NCBI GenBank assembly: GCA_947683625.1
Contig: CANTUR010000541.1
Span: 79,501-143,500 of the forward strand
Length of the DNA stretch: 64,000 nt
Direction: 5' to 3'
From: Mallotus nudiflorus
Taxonomy: Eukaryota > Streptophyta > Magnoliopsida > Malpighiales > Euphorbiaceae
Below the pieces are notes generated by a model. It worked only from the letters and a program-made list of their open reading frames with translations, was not told where the DNA came from and ran no database searches. A program made the translations under genes and the position numbers. Below are positions 1-12,128 of the stretch, piece by piece. Positions within the stretch are counted from its first letter, which is position 1. Each line of letters opens with the position of its first letter.

Positions 1-1290
1 ACACGAACAGCCCTTCACAAAACGAGTTTGAGTGTGTGTGTTAGCAACCTCTTGACTATCTTACAAATCAAGAACAAAAGGAAAAACTCTGTCTTTGTTT
101 TCTAAGAGCAAAGAAAACGAATTTGGAGGCAAAAACAAGTATGTGAAACCCTAGAGAATATAATATATTTATAGACTCCAAGTTAGGGTTTCACTTACCA
201 ATGACCTTTTGGTAATTTATTATATTCTGATTTTGTTTAAAAACATATCAAAAATAATATCTTATTTATTTATTTAAAATAACATTTATCTTAAATAAAT
301 AAACAAATAAATAAATAAATAAAACACTTTAATTATTTATTTCCACAGAGTTTATTTTGGGCTTATTAAACCCATATCCGTATTGGGCTTGTTCTAAGTG
401 TGTGACCCTGTAGGTTCACATAACATTGGCAGTGGGCCTAAATCTCTATTTAGGCCTACAAGTCATAAGTGGCCTCTAGCAAGACATTATGACTACCCAA
501 GTCATGTGAAGTCAATAATCCGACATAACCTAATTACAGTGAATTTTATTGTCCCTTTATCACATGATATCTTAATTGAACATAAGGCATAGAATGTCAT
601 CCTTATATAGTTCAATATTATGACTTGATTCCAAGTAGACTGAAAATGATAACTCTTTACCAATTCATTTCAGCATGGCCATGCATTTTCATTCAGTTTA
701 TCTCATCAAGGGGCCTTTAGATATCTTTCTCATATTAATGAGGGATAAATTCCTTCTAAATCACTCACATTCCTCACATAACTAATTTTATATCCAACAT
801 ATTCTTTTAATCATCCGATTAAAGACAATGTTAGAATGTGTCAAAACATAAAATAGCTATGTAGAAATCCATGATGATTTCAAGGTCAAAGGACCGAAAT
901 AAAATTACTGTGATAAGAAATACTTATGACAATAATCTATGTAGTATTCTCATAGTGGGTCAATCCAATACATGATCTCTCATCATGTACTTATGAGTTG
1001 ACTTAATATCTCATATTTATGATTAGTAAAACATAACCATCAGTTAACATCATACTAGCCTTAATACTTTAATATTCATATAATGAATAAATGGCTAGGG
1101 ATAATTAGAATAGAACTCTTATTTTAATCTAAGGGTTTTACTATCAAGTCATATACTTGATGGCCTTAGTAAGAATTAACCATTCATGTAATTATCATAA
1201 AATCAAATGATAATATAATACCTCTTTATTAACAAAATAAGAAAGTCAATACATAATCACAAATGATTGACCTAGTGCATATCACTAACA
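1..1290 (-). mobile_element. Long LTR, copia Angela/BARE-like, cut by window edge
   Basis: Read on the minus strand, the sequence opens at 1290 with TGTTAGTGATATGCACTAGG, which resembles from memory the opening of Angela/BARE-type copia LTRs. A TATA box lies about 1120 bases into it, and the remaining R/U5 part runs off the left window edge. No purine-rich tract precedes the TGTTAG end, so 1290 looks like the outer 5' end of an element extending left, or a solo LTR. The short open frame at 398-592 has no recognisable protein. The lineage call is recalled similarity, not an alignment. Confidence 0.6.
166..173 (-). promoter_or_regulatory. TATA box of the left-edge LTR
   Basis: TATAAATA on the minus strand, within AGTCTATAAATATATTA. 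Its place near the 3' part of the LTR is what a U3 promoter would show. Transcription would start about 30 bases further left. Confidence 0.55.
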
Positions 1291-1482
1291 CTTATCTCTG
1301 AGTTCTGGACAATAGACAATAGCCTGACTCTGACACACACTCCTAATGCTACTAATGCAAGCCTTTTCCCTTTCTTACATTCATGATTAATCTCAATAAG
1401 GCATTAAAAATACCTAATCTTTAATCATGCATATTACTTTAGACTAGAGAGTGTACATGTATCGCCTGATCGAGGCTCAGCG
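1291..1482. other. Short unassigned flank between two LTRs
   Basis: About 190 bases between the outer end of the left LTR and the outer end of K's 3' LTR. I see no ORF, repeat or element terminus. It is the best candidate for pre-existing genomic DNA in the window. Its last five bases (CAGCG, 1478-1482) should be K's target duplication, but the partner copy is not visible because K's right end is missing. Confidence 0.4.
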
Positions 1483-3566
1483 TGTCACGACCCAAACCGA
1501 GGATTCATGACCGACACTAGGGAACGAAAATTCTTTCGAATCCAAAACCTATAGCAAGCATTAAAATAAAAACACATACAATAATAATACAAAAATACGT
1601 CAGAATTAAAATTTTATTTAATATAAAAGCAAATCTTTATTTTATAACATAATAAAAATATCTTCATACAATATTCAGTACAAGATCTCTAATATAACAA
1701 CACACTACTAATACAATAACACTACTACTGTAGTGATTACTAAAAATACAAGAAGACAATAGTTTAGTATTTAAATATATCAGTTGGAGAAGAAAGAGTT
1801 TGGTGAATAGTACTACGAGGAAGGTTTGATGCAGTAGATCCTAAAAACAATATTGAGGGAAGTCAGACCTCATTGAGTGAATTATTATAATATATATACA
1901 TGCAACCTAAAGTCATGTTACAATCAAACATCAGTATAATAATATGTATGTACATGCAATTCACACATAAGTAAAAATCTACATTTATATAATAATAGAT
2001 GCAGAAAAGTTTATTTTAGGTGTAGGATCAGAGTAGAACTCTAATAGTTCGTAACCTCGATCACTAAATCTCACTAGCCCATAAGCTTACTTAATTCCAA
2101 AATGTTTCTCTTATTCCATTTTTAGATAGTAGACTGGCCTTGAGACACTAAGTCAATCGAGCTCTCATAGTCTCACTGTCAGTGTGATTAGCCTCGAGAC
2201 ACAAGGTCAATTGAGCTCCTACAATCACACAACTCTCTCACCACAATTCTCAATAATTGAATAACCAAGTCTCACATCAAATGATTTTCATAATCTCAAC
2301 CCTAAAATCTAACGCACTGGTACGTACATTAATTTTTGTGAATAGTATTTATTTATGTTATTTTTAAATATGTACTGTTAATAATATTTTAATTTTTATA
2401 CATATTATCATTATTTGTGAATAGTATTTATTTATGTTATTTTAAATATTTTATTTTTGGAAAGGATATTATTTAATAATAAACCACAATTCAATATATT
2501 TAAATAATAAAAACATTAAAGCTAATTATTTTCAAAATAGTTAATAAAATCTCAATAATTTATATAATATTTATAAAAATATATTTTTTTCAATTATTCA
2601 AAATTAAATAGTAAAATTCACAATTAATTATTTAAATAGTTCAAATATATAATAAAAATAGTTAAAAATTCATTTAATCACAAAAATAGTAAATAAATTT
2701 ATGATTTGAATATATTTTCGAAAATTACTATTAATTAGTAAAAAATAGTAAATAATTTGCAAAAATTATTTTAATACCATTTATTATTCCAAAATCACTT
2801 AAAACATACTAATTAACAATAATTTCAATTAAAACACCAAATTTACTAATTTATATTAATTTTTCCAAAAGCTAATTTTTTACATAAACTTTCAAAAATT
2901 CATAGTAAATAATAGGGACATAATTTTCATAAATTTCCTTCACAAACTATATTTCAAATAATCTATATAATTTATTAAAAATAAAAAGATTTTCCGGCAA
3001 GGGTCATCGGAACAGTGACTCGTTGGAAAATTCAAACTAAAAAATCCAAATAACTCCAAAAATTTCAAAAATATATTTGCAAAGCTCAAGCTACACATAA
3101 CAATTATTCTAAAGACACTTAGCCTAAAACACAAGCAATGGAGCTTAAAAAAATAAAAACAAAAATTTGACCTAAACAAAAATTCAATAAAACTCACAAA
3201 TGGGAGGATTTAAGCTTAAACTGAGCTTGGAATAGGCTTGCTTGGAGCTAGAGGATTCCAAAGAGTCCAGAAATGTGAGCTTTGGCCATAGGAATCAACA
3301 CCATCAACGATCAAAGCTTCGGTTGCTGCTACTACCGTTTCTAGTTTTTTTGGTGAGCGATAGACGAGCTAAAGGTGGCGGAAGGGAGAGGAGAATGAGG
3401 GGAGGTGATGGTGGTAAGTGGTGGCTTTGACGAGCTGGGTGGCAGTGCATAGTGACGAGGAAAAGAAGAAGAAAAACAGGGGAGGAAGAAGAGAAGGAAA
3501 AAGAAAGAGAAGAGAAGAAAATGAATACAAAAACAATTGTTGTCCTGATCCTATATTTTATTCTTT

Positions 3567-3626
<60 letters not shown>

Positions 3627-3694
3627 TAATAACAATAATATTAGTAATGATAATAATAGTGATGATGATGATGATGATGATGATCAACAACAAC

Positions 3695-3748
<54 letters not shown>

Positions 3749-3901
3749 AACTTCCAAATAATATCCTTACAAAAATAAAATATTTAAAATAACATAAATA
3801 AATACTATTCATAAATAATGATAATATATATAAAAATTAAAATATTCTTAACACTGCATATTTCAAAATAATTTTTAATAATTTAAAATAAAGGGTCATC
3901 A
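1483..3901 (-). repeat. K 3' LTR
   Basis: On the minus strand this 2.4-kb LTR starts TGATGACCC at 3901 and ends GGGTCGTGACA at 1483. The 3' part (about 1483-1760) matches the sequence next to K's primer site from 35530, which proves the LTR pairing. The interior is very AT-rich and contains a large compound microsatellite. Apparent ORFs across 3242-3778 are reading frames through repeats, not genes. Confidence 0.85.
3569..3746. repeat. Compound microsatellite (AT)n-(TAA)n-(GAT)n-(TAA)n
   Basis: About 50 bases of perfect AT dinucleotide, then imperfect TAA, GAT, CAA and again TAA trinucleotides. It lies in the U3 end of K's 3' LTR. It is probably highly length-polymorphic. Confidence 0.95.
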
Positions 3902-3916
3902 CAATCTTCCCCCCTT
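3902..3916 (-). other. K polypurine tract (plus-strand primer)
   Basis: AAGGGGGGAAGATTG on the minus strand, directly before the TGATGACCC start of the LTR. It is preceded by a GAGGATGAATTTTTATAAG context typical of Tekay elements. Confidence 0.85.
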
Positions 3917-3965
3917 ATAAAAATTCATCCTCAAATTTCAAATAAAAGTATAGAAAACAAAAATT

Positions 3966-5334
3966 AATCAAGGAAAGAGGTAAGGGTAGGCCACTCGCAT
4001 CTCAGCTTCAATTTCCCAAGTGTGCTCCTCCATGTTATTGCTCTGCCACAACACCTTGACCATTGGAATATGCTTTGAACGCAACTGATGAACTTGATGG
4101 TCCACAATCGCTACTAGCTCCTCCTCATATGTCAAGTCTTCATTCACTTCCACACTCTCAGGCTGCAGCATGTGTGAAGGGTCTAAATATACTTTCTTAG
4201 CATCGAGATATGGAACATTAGATGCACTTGAGACAGATTTGAAAGCAAATCCAACTGATATTCAACCATGCCCACTCTCTCCAGAATCTCGAACGGTCAA
4301 ATATATCTTAGTGCTAATTTCCCCTTCTTACTAAGCCTCATCACACCCTTCATCAAAGACACCTTTAGAAACACATAGTCTCCAACTTGAAACTCCACAT
4401 TTTTATGCTTTGGATCCCCATAGCTCTTTTGTTTGCTAGTTGCGGTCTCTAATCTTCTTCTAATCACAACAACCTCCTCAGCTGCATCCTGAACCATCTC
4501 AGGTCCACTCAATGCTCTCTCTCTAATCTCATCCCAACATAAAGGAGATTTATACTTCCTTTAGTACAAAGCTTCATATGGTGCCATCTCAATACTGCTA
4601 TGGTAGTTGTTGTTATATGCAAACTCTACTAGCGGCAAATGATCATCCCAGCTACCTCTAAGATCCAATACACACATTCTCAGCATATCCTCATCGTCCT
4701 CTCAGATTAACCATCTGTCTGAGGGTGAAAAGCAATACTGAAATCAAGCCTGGTGCCTAGTGCTTGCTGTAACTTTTGCTAAAAGTAAGAGGTAAACACT
4801 AAACCTCTATCAGATACAATGGAAACAGGCACTCTATAAAGACATACAATGTGCTTAACATACAACTTAGCCAACTTAGCTTTAGAATAAGTGGCTTTAA
4901 TTGGAAAGAAGTGAGCGGATTTGGTTAACCTGTCCATAATCATCCCAGATGGAATCGTATCCATCTTTAGAATGAGGTAACCTAACCATAAAATCTATAG
5001 CAACTCTTTCCTATTTCCACTCAGGAATAGGAAGAGGCTGAAGCATCCCAAAAGGCTTCTAATGCTCAGCTTTCACTAGCTAAAATATTAAGCACTTAGC
5101 AATATAATCAGCTACATCCTTCTTCAATCCATCCCACCAGTACAAATCTTGAATGCTATGGTACATCTTAGTGACACCTGGATGTACACTGTAAGCTGTA
5201 GAATGCGCTTCTTCAAGAATCTCCTCTCTATAATTATCTACATCAGGAATGCATAATCTACCACTAAATCCACAATATAGCTGCATCATTAAGTGTAAAA
5301 TCAATGAACTTCCCTGCGTGAGCATTCTCCTCAA
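3966..5334 (-). pseudogene. K integrase with C-terminal chromodomain (broken)
   Basis: Integrase inserts the element's cDNA, and the chromodomain steers chromoviruses to particular chromatin. Reading down the minus strand: a zinc-binding region at 5334-5080 (HPGVTK, YWWDGLKKDVADYI, terminal KC), then catalytic pieces at 4964-4779 (MDRLTKSAHF with the first Asp, IVSDRG with the second), with the Glu region SERT just downstream. A GPY/F-like region follows at 4512-4297 (VGDYVFLKVS) and a chromodomain-like tail at 4171-3968 (MVKVLWQ, EEHTWE, YPYLF). Stops and frameshifts separate these segments, so no active protein is possible. The tail sits just before the polypurine tract, the expected chromovirus position. 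Confidence 0.85.
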
Positions 5335-5353
5335 GCTCTTCTAGAATAGGATC

Positions 5354-6881
5354 TTAGCCCTGAGCTACCTTAATCTTATATCTCAACACTGATCTAACTC
5401 TGAATTGAGCTAACAATCCACCTAATATTCTAATCTTCATCATCAAACATTGATCCATTAATTCATGCAACTCTTGGATGAAAGGCCTCCTCTCCACACT
5501 AATGTGAGCAAGACTACTCGAGGACTTCTTACTCAAGGTATCTACTACCACATTAGCCTTTCCTAGATGATAAAGATTATTGCAGTCATAATCCTTCAAG
5601 AGTTCTAACCATCTCCTCTGCCTCAAGTTCAAATTTCCCTACTGGAAAATGTACTTTAGGCTCTTGTGATATGTGAAAATCTCATAAGTCATCCCGTACA
5701 AATAGTGTCTCTAAATCTTAAGAGTAGATATCACTGCAGTCATCTTTAGGTTATTGGTAGGATAATTCTGTTCATGCTTCTTCAACTAACTCGAAGAATA
5801 AGTTAATACCCTACCATTCTGCATCAACACACCACTTAGGCTGACTCTGGAGGCACCACAATACACAGTGAAATTATCTTCTCCATTAGGCAAAGCTAGA
5901 ACTAGAGCTATAGTCAACTTCTCCTTCAATAATTGAAAACTATTTTCACAAGCATTTGACCATATAAACTTCATATTCTTCTGAGTTAAGCAAGTCATAG
6001 GAGCTACAATTCTTGAGAAATCCTGCATAAATCTCCTATAGTACCCAGCCAACCTAGAAAACTTTGAATCTCTATGACTGATGTTGGTATGGGCCATTTA
6101 GACACTGCCTCAATCTTTATGGATCAACCTAAATACCATCTTTAGACACTACATGTCCAAGGAATACAACACTCTCCAACCAAAAATCACGCTTCGAGAA
6201 TTTAGCATAAAGCTGATGTTCTCTTGGTGTTTGTAGTACTGTCCTCACGTGATATATGTGCTCTTCCATACTCTTTGAATACATCAGTATATAATCAATG
6301 AAGACTACCATAAACTGATCCACAAACGGTCTAAATACCCTATTCATCATATCCATAAAAGTAGCTTGTGCATTAGTCAACCTGAATGACATCACCAAAA
6401 ACTCATAATGGCCATATCGAGTGTGGGATGTTGTTTTAGGAACATCGGCTTCATTGATCCGTAGCTGACCTCAAATCAAACTTGGAAAGAACTATGCATC
6501 TTGAAGTTGATCAAACAAATAATCTATCCTTGGAAGAAGATACTTATTCTTCACTGTCACCTTATTCAGCTCTCTATAATCTATGCACAGTCTCAGTGTA
6601 CCATCCTTCTTCATAAACAGGACTGGTGCAACCCAAGGAGAAACAATAGGTCTAATGGACCCTTATCCAATAAATCTTGCAATTGTCCCTTCAATTCCTT
6701 TAAATATGTAGGGTGACATTGAAATAAGAGTTGTGCCTGGGACTACATCTATACAGAATTCGATCTCTCTGTGAGGTGGTAAACTTGGCAACTCCTCAGG
6801 AAAAATGTCAGGAAACTCACAAGCTAGTAGAACATCTGTGAGAGATAACTTCTCCTTTAAAGTATCCCTGACTAGTGCCAA
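5354..6881 (-). pseudogene. K reverse transcriptase and RNase H (broken)
   Basis: RT copies the element RNA and RNase H removes it. The RT start is at 6881-6663 (DIFPEELPSLPPHREIEF, typical gypsy). The palm lies at 6398-6129, where the usual FIDD catalytic box reads FIDY, losing one catalytic Asp. RNase H segments lie at 6097-5786 (YYRRFMQDFS, FTVYCGASRVSLSGVL) and 5632-5354 (RQRRWLELLKDYD, YHLGKANVVVDTLS). Several stops and frame changes separate these parts. The stretch around 6881 is closely copied at 19690-20181. Confidence 0.85.
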
Positions 6882-7013
6882 GTATTCCTAATAGCCTTTC
6901 CTTAGCATCTTCCTAGCCATAATAACATAAATGAGATTCTGAGGTGCAAAAATCTTATCACCCACAAACTTAAACTCTTCGTCATCCAAAATTCTGAAAA
7001 TCACCTCTTTACT

Positions 7014-7407
7014 CTAATAATCCACAACAACATAGTGCTGAGATAACCAATCCATACCAAGGATCACATCCAACAACACCAATTCCAATGGCAATTCTCT
7101 GCCTACCACTAACACTAGACAACTAGAAAGAACCACATTGGTGTCTAATGAATCGATTAGAGGAGTGGCAATAGATAAAGGAAAAGCCATCCTCAAAGCT
7201 TACTGACATGACTTCAAAGAAAAAGCAAGGGACATGAAAGAATGTGTGGCACCTGGATCAATCAAAACTCTAGATCTAAATAACAGAATAGAAGTATATC
7301 TACAGCAACGGTGTTGGATGCCTGAGCATCCTACAGGGTTAGGGTGAAAACTCTGGCCTAACCTCAACCTCCCTGCTAGTTAGTGGAAGCCTGACCAAAA
7401 CTCCTAG
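7014..7407 (-). pseudogene. K aspartic protease (broken)
   Basis: The protease would cut the K polyprotein. The active-site segment lies near 7270-7230 and reads LIDPGATHSF, with the catalytic Asp kept. Downstream, LLDVILGMDWLSQHY (about 7060-7020) is the conserved C-terminal part of gypsy retropepsins. The segment ends at 7407, where Athila-like element B is inserted; the gag side of K resumes at 34069. Confidence 0.8.
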
Positions 7408-8767
7408 TGAAGCAGGTTAAATTGTATACCCTAGTCTCTAAGGCTTAGTATAGAGCAAGTAGGGTGTCGAACACTCAGGAATTTAGAGCATTTTGTATTA
7501 ACCGGTAATCTAATAAGATGGATAGGCAAATAAATATAATAAAGAGAAGTAAATTATTCTAACTAATCTAAAATTATTAAATAAAAAAATTAGTTATACT
7601 AACTACACTAATTATATTAGAAACAAAATTGAATTAAGTTCATTAGAATTATAATTTAGAATTCATTAAAGAAACTACAATGAAAATAACAAATTATCAT
7701 ATGAAATGAGTGGAGGAAATGACTGATAATCTTTAAGAGCTATTTTCATTGTCAATTAAAGGCAATCCTATTTAGAGTCTACAAGCAATCTCATGACATT
7801 GTAGAGATAAATATGAATTAATAAGTACTATGTCAATTCTTTAAATCCCTAAGGAGAAACACTTATCTCCAAGTAGTTTCCTAACCCTTAAATGATTTTA
7901 GTTGTTGTTCCATCAAAATGCATTAATTCTAATTATACCCAATTGATTAACAAGTCATACATAGTGGCCAACCATATATAACACATTTAAGCATTCAATT
8001 AAAATCAACTCATTCATATAATTGTAAAAGAGAATAGTTCTTTGCTTTATTCTTCCTTACAATTCTAATAATAATTGTTTAGCGAAGATACATAATAAAC
8101 ATATTCAAACCACTTCTGGAAAGCAAAATAAACATCAAGTACTAATAGAGGGAAAGATAGAACTTGAATATGGATAGCTTGCTTGAATAATTATTGACTT
8201 CCTTAAGTTTTCTTCAATATAATAAAAATACTTTTAACTAAACAATAATAATAATAAATAAGATACACTTCCTTTTTTGATACACTAAAAATATATATTA
8301 TTTTTCAAAACAATGTCGATACATCTATTTATAAACCTTCTAAGCATCCCAATTTGTAAATTTTTCAAAAAAGGTCAATTGTGAAGAGTTATGAAGAAAG
8401 GGTGCATTAACTACTCGACACTATTATGCCGAGTCAGGTGTTAGTCCGCATGATATGCCTCTATAATGACTCGGCATTGTGGTGTGAGTTGGCACCAGTC
8501 TTCCATCATGGCTCGACTTAGCCCTTCAGGATGGTATAAGTCGACACCAACTCTAGCTTGCTTCCTTTGATTCCAAACTTCATTCAAATGCACTCCATTG
8601 CCACTATAAACATGAGATTAGCATACAAAGACCTAAAAATCATATAAAGAACATAAAAACATAAGAAAAGAAGCAAAATGCAATAATTGAACACAATGTT
8701 AATGAAAACTAAAGAGAAAGTTAACAAAAATGACTCTGAATGCAATATGCTATGTTGCATTCTATCA
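7408..8767 (-). repeat. B 3' LTR with TATA box and GAGTC/GACTC motif array
   Basis: A 1.36-kb LTR, on the minus strand from TGATAGAATGC (8767) to CTGCTTCA (7408). A cluster of GAGTC/GACTC-type motifs, such as ATGCCGAGTCAGG and AATGACTCGGCATTG, spans about 8405-8560. A TATA box lies downstream of it at 8326-8333. The same LTR family is present as C (20709-21926 plus 33876-34068) and as the stub at 19323-19519. Confidence 0.9.
8326..8333 (-). promoter_or_regulatory. TATA box of B 3' LTR
   Basis: TATAAATA on the minus strand, 70-230 bases downstream of the LTR's motif array, in U3 position. Confidence 0.65.
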
Positions 8768-8782
8768 AATTCCCCCACACTT
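8768..8782 (-). other. B polypurine tract
   Basis: AAGTGTGGGGGAATT on the minus strand, directly before the LTR start TGATAG. This is the usual Athila-type tract. Confidence 0.85.
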
Positions 8783-9169
8783 AGATCTTGCTTGCCCTCA
8801 AGCAAGAAGGAAAGAGCTAAGTAAGAAAATTCAAATAAAAGTTTTATCCTCTCTATAATAAATATAGCCATCTCCACTAAGTTATCTTAATCATGAAAAG
8901 AAATTTAAGAAAAATATAATTAATAACCAATCTTGCAATGCTTAACGATGATAAGAGTAACAAGTTTTATAGAGTAAGTAATAAGTTTAGCATTTTATCT
9001 TAATTAACTAAGAAAAAAATTAAGAATGTAAAGTGAAAATGCTAACCAAGATATCTAGCTCAAATGCTCATTCTCCAAACTTAGTGTTTTAAAAGGCAAA
9101 AGCAATTACAGGATAAGAATTAAGCACATGCATCACTTGCATTTCTCATGTCATTTTTAGACACAACTA

Positions 9170-9237
<68 letters not shown>

Positions 9238-9989
9238 GGATGTATTCTTTCTGAATGAATGTAAATGAGGAGCAAATACATACGACTTACTCGAAATACA
9301 TCTAGTTTTGATGTTCTGCATTCTTTCCGAATGAATGTAAGTAAGGAGCATACTCAATTACACATGACTTACTCGAAATACATTTAGTCAATAAAAGAAA
9401 AAAATTTTTATTCTTCAATAGAGAATATATATAGTCCTCATCCATTATTGAAATGCTAGCTACTTGAATTATAGCTATAGTTTCCCTAAATTGCTTAATA
9501 CAATGAAAAATAAGTTTAAGTCCTAAGCACCTTATCATTAAGCATAACTAGCAAGTTGACTAAACATTCCTTAGATTTGAAAATAATTAAAATAAAATAA
9601 AATAAAATACTAAAACTAAAAACTTATACTACATGAAACTTTAATATCCTACTAATTAAGCAAAGAAAGACTATGTTATTAGCACAACATTGAACACTAA
9701 ACTTCAGTCATGATTAGAATAGACTTGAAATATAGACTAAAAATGAGGAATATTGAGAAGAAAAATTATACACACTACTAAACATATAAAATATAAATGA
9801 AAACATAATTAAACATATACATTGTTCCCAATATGTGAAAATTTTAAAAGTAAAAAGATAAATAAGGAAAGGAAAAAGGGACTCCCCTAATTATCTAAAG
9901 GAGATGGTGGAGGAGATTCGATGGGATGACCACATCGTGCAAATATTGGTTCATTTTGTACTCCATCCTCCTTTGGCACTGATCTAATT
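8783..9989 (-). other. B noncoding region between ORF3 and 3' LTR
   Basis: About 1.2 kb without a credible gene. It holds a TTA/TA microsatellite (about 9171-9231) and two copies of a unit with GAATGAATGTAA...GGAGCA...GACTTACTCGAAATAC (about 9236-9392). Both correspond in place to similar paired units in A (31690-31860) and E (62566-62720). It ends with the conserved segment just before the polypurine tract. Confidence 0.6.
9236..9392 (-). repeat. Tandem pair of a diverged ~75-100-bp unit
   Basis: Two neighbouring copies share GAATGAATGTAA, GGAGCA and GACTTACTCGAAATACAT. Reverse-complemented, they match GTAAGTTGTGTGTAA...TTACATTCATT pairs in A and E at the same element position, so the dimer is an inherited part of this Athila-like group. 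Confidence 0.65.
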
Positions 9990-11079
9990 GACAATTAAAA
10001 GTTGTTATGCCATCTAATTAGTGTTGCATTTCCCTTTGGTTCTCAAGAACTTCTTCCCAAATGTGAGAGTGACCGCTTGAAGATTCACCTTGCGTTGGGA
10101 ATGAGAAAGGAGGGACATTGACATTATTATGGGGAACTCTTTCTTATGAACCCTCCTTGACCTCCTCTTCTGCATCTTCTTCGTGCTCCTCTTCTTCAGG
10201 TGGGGGACATGCCAAACCTCTCTAATAAGACCTAGACCTTGTCGGTATGGCACGAAATGCAGTATCGACAACTTCACCTCTCATAAATGCTTATTTAGTG
10301 AAATATAAGCACTCAACAACATGAGTAAAATCAGCAAGATTAACATTCAAAACCTTAGGAATAATGGTAATAATATGACCATAGGTTAATGGGGCATCCT
10401 TACGTGGAGCACAACTTAACAATTGATTAAAAATCCAGTATGTCTAACATACTTATTTCTTGTTATGAATGCACCACATAAAAAATAATTCTTGTGTAGA
10501 AACCCAATTAAATTCAGAGTTATGAAAAACCACACATGCAAGTGCCTTATGCAACAAACCGAATTTTAAGTCTTTTATGAATATGGCCTTTCCCTTTCTT
10601 GCTTGGAATGGTGTTTTTAAGTCTACTAAAAAGGTCAAAAATTCATTAACTCAAAAAGTCATAGGGGGGTCACATACACCATTTTTTTAAAGCCAAATAC
10701 ATGTTGCATAAAGAAATAGGTAAGCTTATGTTTTTTTCCTAACAACCTAAATTCTAGAATTCGAGTGTTTGTTGCATTTACATCTAAGGTAGTGTAAAAT
10801 TCTATAATTAGATCTACATAAGTATCTTCATGCATGGAAATAAATTGCTTAAAACTAGAGGTTGTTAACATTTGATCAATCTTTAAGGAGAGAATGAGGA
10901 ATGTACTTATAACCAATTATTTCTCTGACCTTTAGAGTAGTAAATTGTGCACCTTCCTCATGGGTAAAGATTGGAAATTTAGCCTTGTAAATTGGTGCAA
11001 GATCCTCCTCTTCAGGATCTTCTTCTTGTGGTCTCTTAGATTGAGAGATTCGAGATGCTTTAGCCTTTATTCTTCCTAT
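9990..11079 (-). pseudogene. B ORF3: Athila-type accessory protein remnant
   Basis: Lies downstream of pol in the sense direction, where Athila elements carry an extra (env-like position) ORF. Recognisable blocks match the better-preserved copies in A and E: YKAKFPIFTHEEGAQF near 11010-10960, FVSMHEDTY near 10840-10810, KGKAIFIKDLKF near 10590-10560, LFFMWCIHNKK near 10480-10453, and an acidic Glu-rich tail near 10210-10140. The family resembles plant 'putative transposon protein' / ATHILA ORF-1 type proteins. The presumed start reads ATA instead of ATG (complement 11077-11079), and several stops and frame changes follow. Function is unknown. Confidence 0.65.
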
Positions 11080-11291
11080 GGAAAATGAAATAAGATGAAA
11101 AAAAAATGCAAACTGCTTTAAAGAAGGTGAGTGAAGAAATTAAAATGAAAAGGGGTAGAGTGAAGAGAAGAAAAATGAAGAACTGGAAGAAGGGATATGG
11201 GTTCGGTTGATGTAGACTTGTAAAGAGAGATATAAACTATAAGAAATGAGATGTGGGTGAAAATTTGTAGAGAGAATGAATAGGTAGTAAG

Positions 11292-11690
11292 TATATATAG
11301 AAGAATAAAGGGTTGTGAGAGGGTTAAAATGTATGGGGAAGAGTCTGAAATAGAAAAGAAAAGAATAATAAATAAAAAAATGAATGGTTAGTAAAAGATA
11401 TATAATTAAGAAAGAGAAATGTAAGTTACTAAAAAGGGGAAAAGACATGACTATTGATAGGAAAAGACATGACATAGGAAATTAAATCAATAAATATATA
11501 AAAATAAATAAAGAAATAAAATAAAATAAAAAATAATAAAAAATGTGTATGGTGGTGACTTGTCGTGCCAAGTCGAACCGAAATGCCAACTCAACATGAT
11601 AAGTTATTATGAAGAGTAAGACCGAAGTGCCGACTCAGCACTTGAAGTTATTGTAATGACTCGAACTAAAGTGCCAACTCGATACCTCAA
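11292..11690 (-). promoter_or_regulatory. Candidate internal promoter upstream of B ORF3
   Basis: Reading down the minus strand: a cluster of GAGTC-type motifs at about 11690-11545 (the plus strand shows TGACTCG, CCGACTCAGCAC and GTGCCGAGTC-like copies), then TATATATA at 11299-11292, then the ORF3 start region 210 bases further. Motif type and order match B's own LTR (array 8560-8405, TATA 8333-8326). A and E show the same arrangement. Promoter function is inferred. Confidence 0.5.
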
Positions 11691-11732
11691 ATGTAGGCAA
11701 AAATACTTAATGTATACATATATTTAATGAAA

Positions 11733-11734
11733 GC

Positions 11735-11795
<61 letters not shown>
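11733..11795. repeat. (AT)n microsatellite
   Basis: About 60 bases of perfect AT dinucleotide upstream of the ORF3 motif cluster in B. Reading frames through it are artefacts. Confidence 0.95.
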
Positions 11796-11798
<3 letters not shown>

Positions 11799-12128
11799 TA
11801 AGAAGTAAATAATGTGGATAAAACTAATATATACAATATAATTAATGTGTATAAAGTAGAATAAACTAAAGTTAGGAGAGACTTGTATATAACTGCTAAT
11901 ATATATAATGCAGTGAAATAATAAAATAGAATAAACATTAATAAAACAATAAACAATATAATGTGGTTTAACTTAATTCAACAATAATAGTAAATAGATA
12001 AGAGATAAAATTTAATGTGTAAGTATAATATACCAGAAATATACTAATTAATAAAGAAAAAATAGAAATATAATAGAATACCAAGCTACATTTAACGGTC
12101 AATAGCTGGACTGTATACCTTTGTAATG

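Noticed and set aside
398..592. 64-codon ORF near the left edge
   Set aside because: It lies inside a minus-strand LTR, runs on the opposite strand and shows no recognisable domain.
3304..3778. Overlapping ORFs on both strands with Ile-Tyr, Asn or Asp runs
   Set aside because: They are translations of the AT, TAA and GAT microsatellite inside K's LTR; no conserved protein is visible.
9171..9231. Possible terminator or structured RNA at the TTA/TA run
   Set aside because: It is a simple microsatellite without hairpin-plus-T-tract logic relevant to plant transcription.
11140..11475. Hydrophobic 111-codon minus-strand ORF before B ORF3, possible membrane protein
   Set aside because: Composition is what AT/T-rich leader sequence gives, the TATA box lies inside it, and neither A nor E has a matching ORF.
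11687..11956. 89-codon ORF with Ile-Tyr repeats
   Set aside because: Translation of an (AT)n microsatellite.
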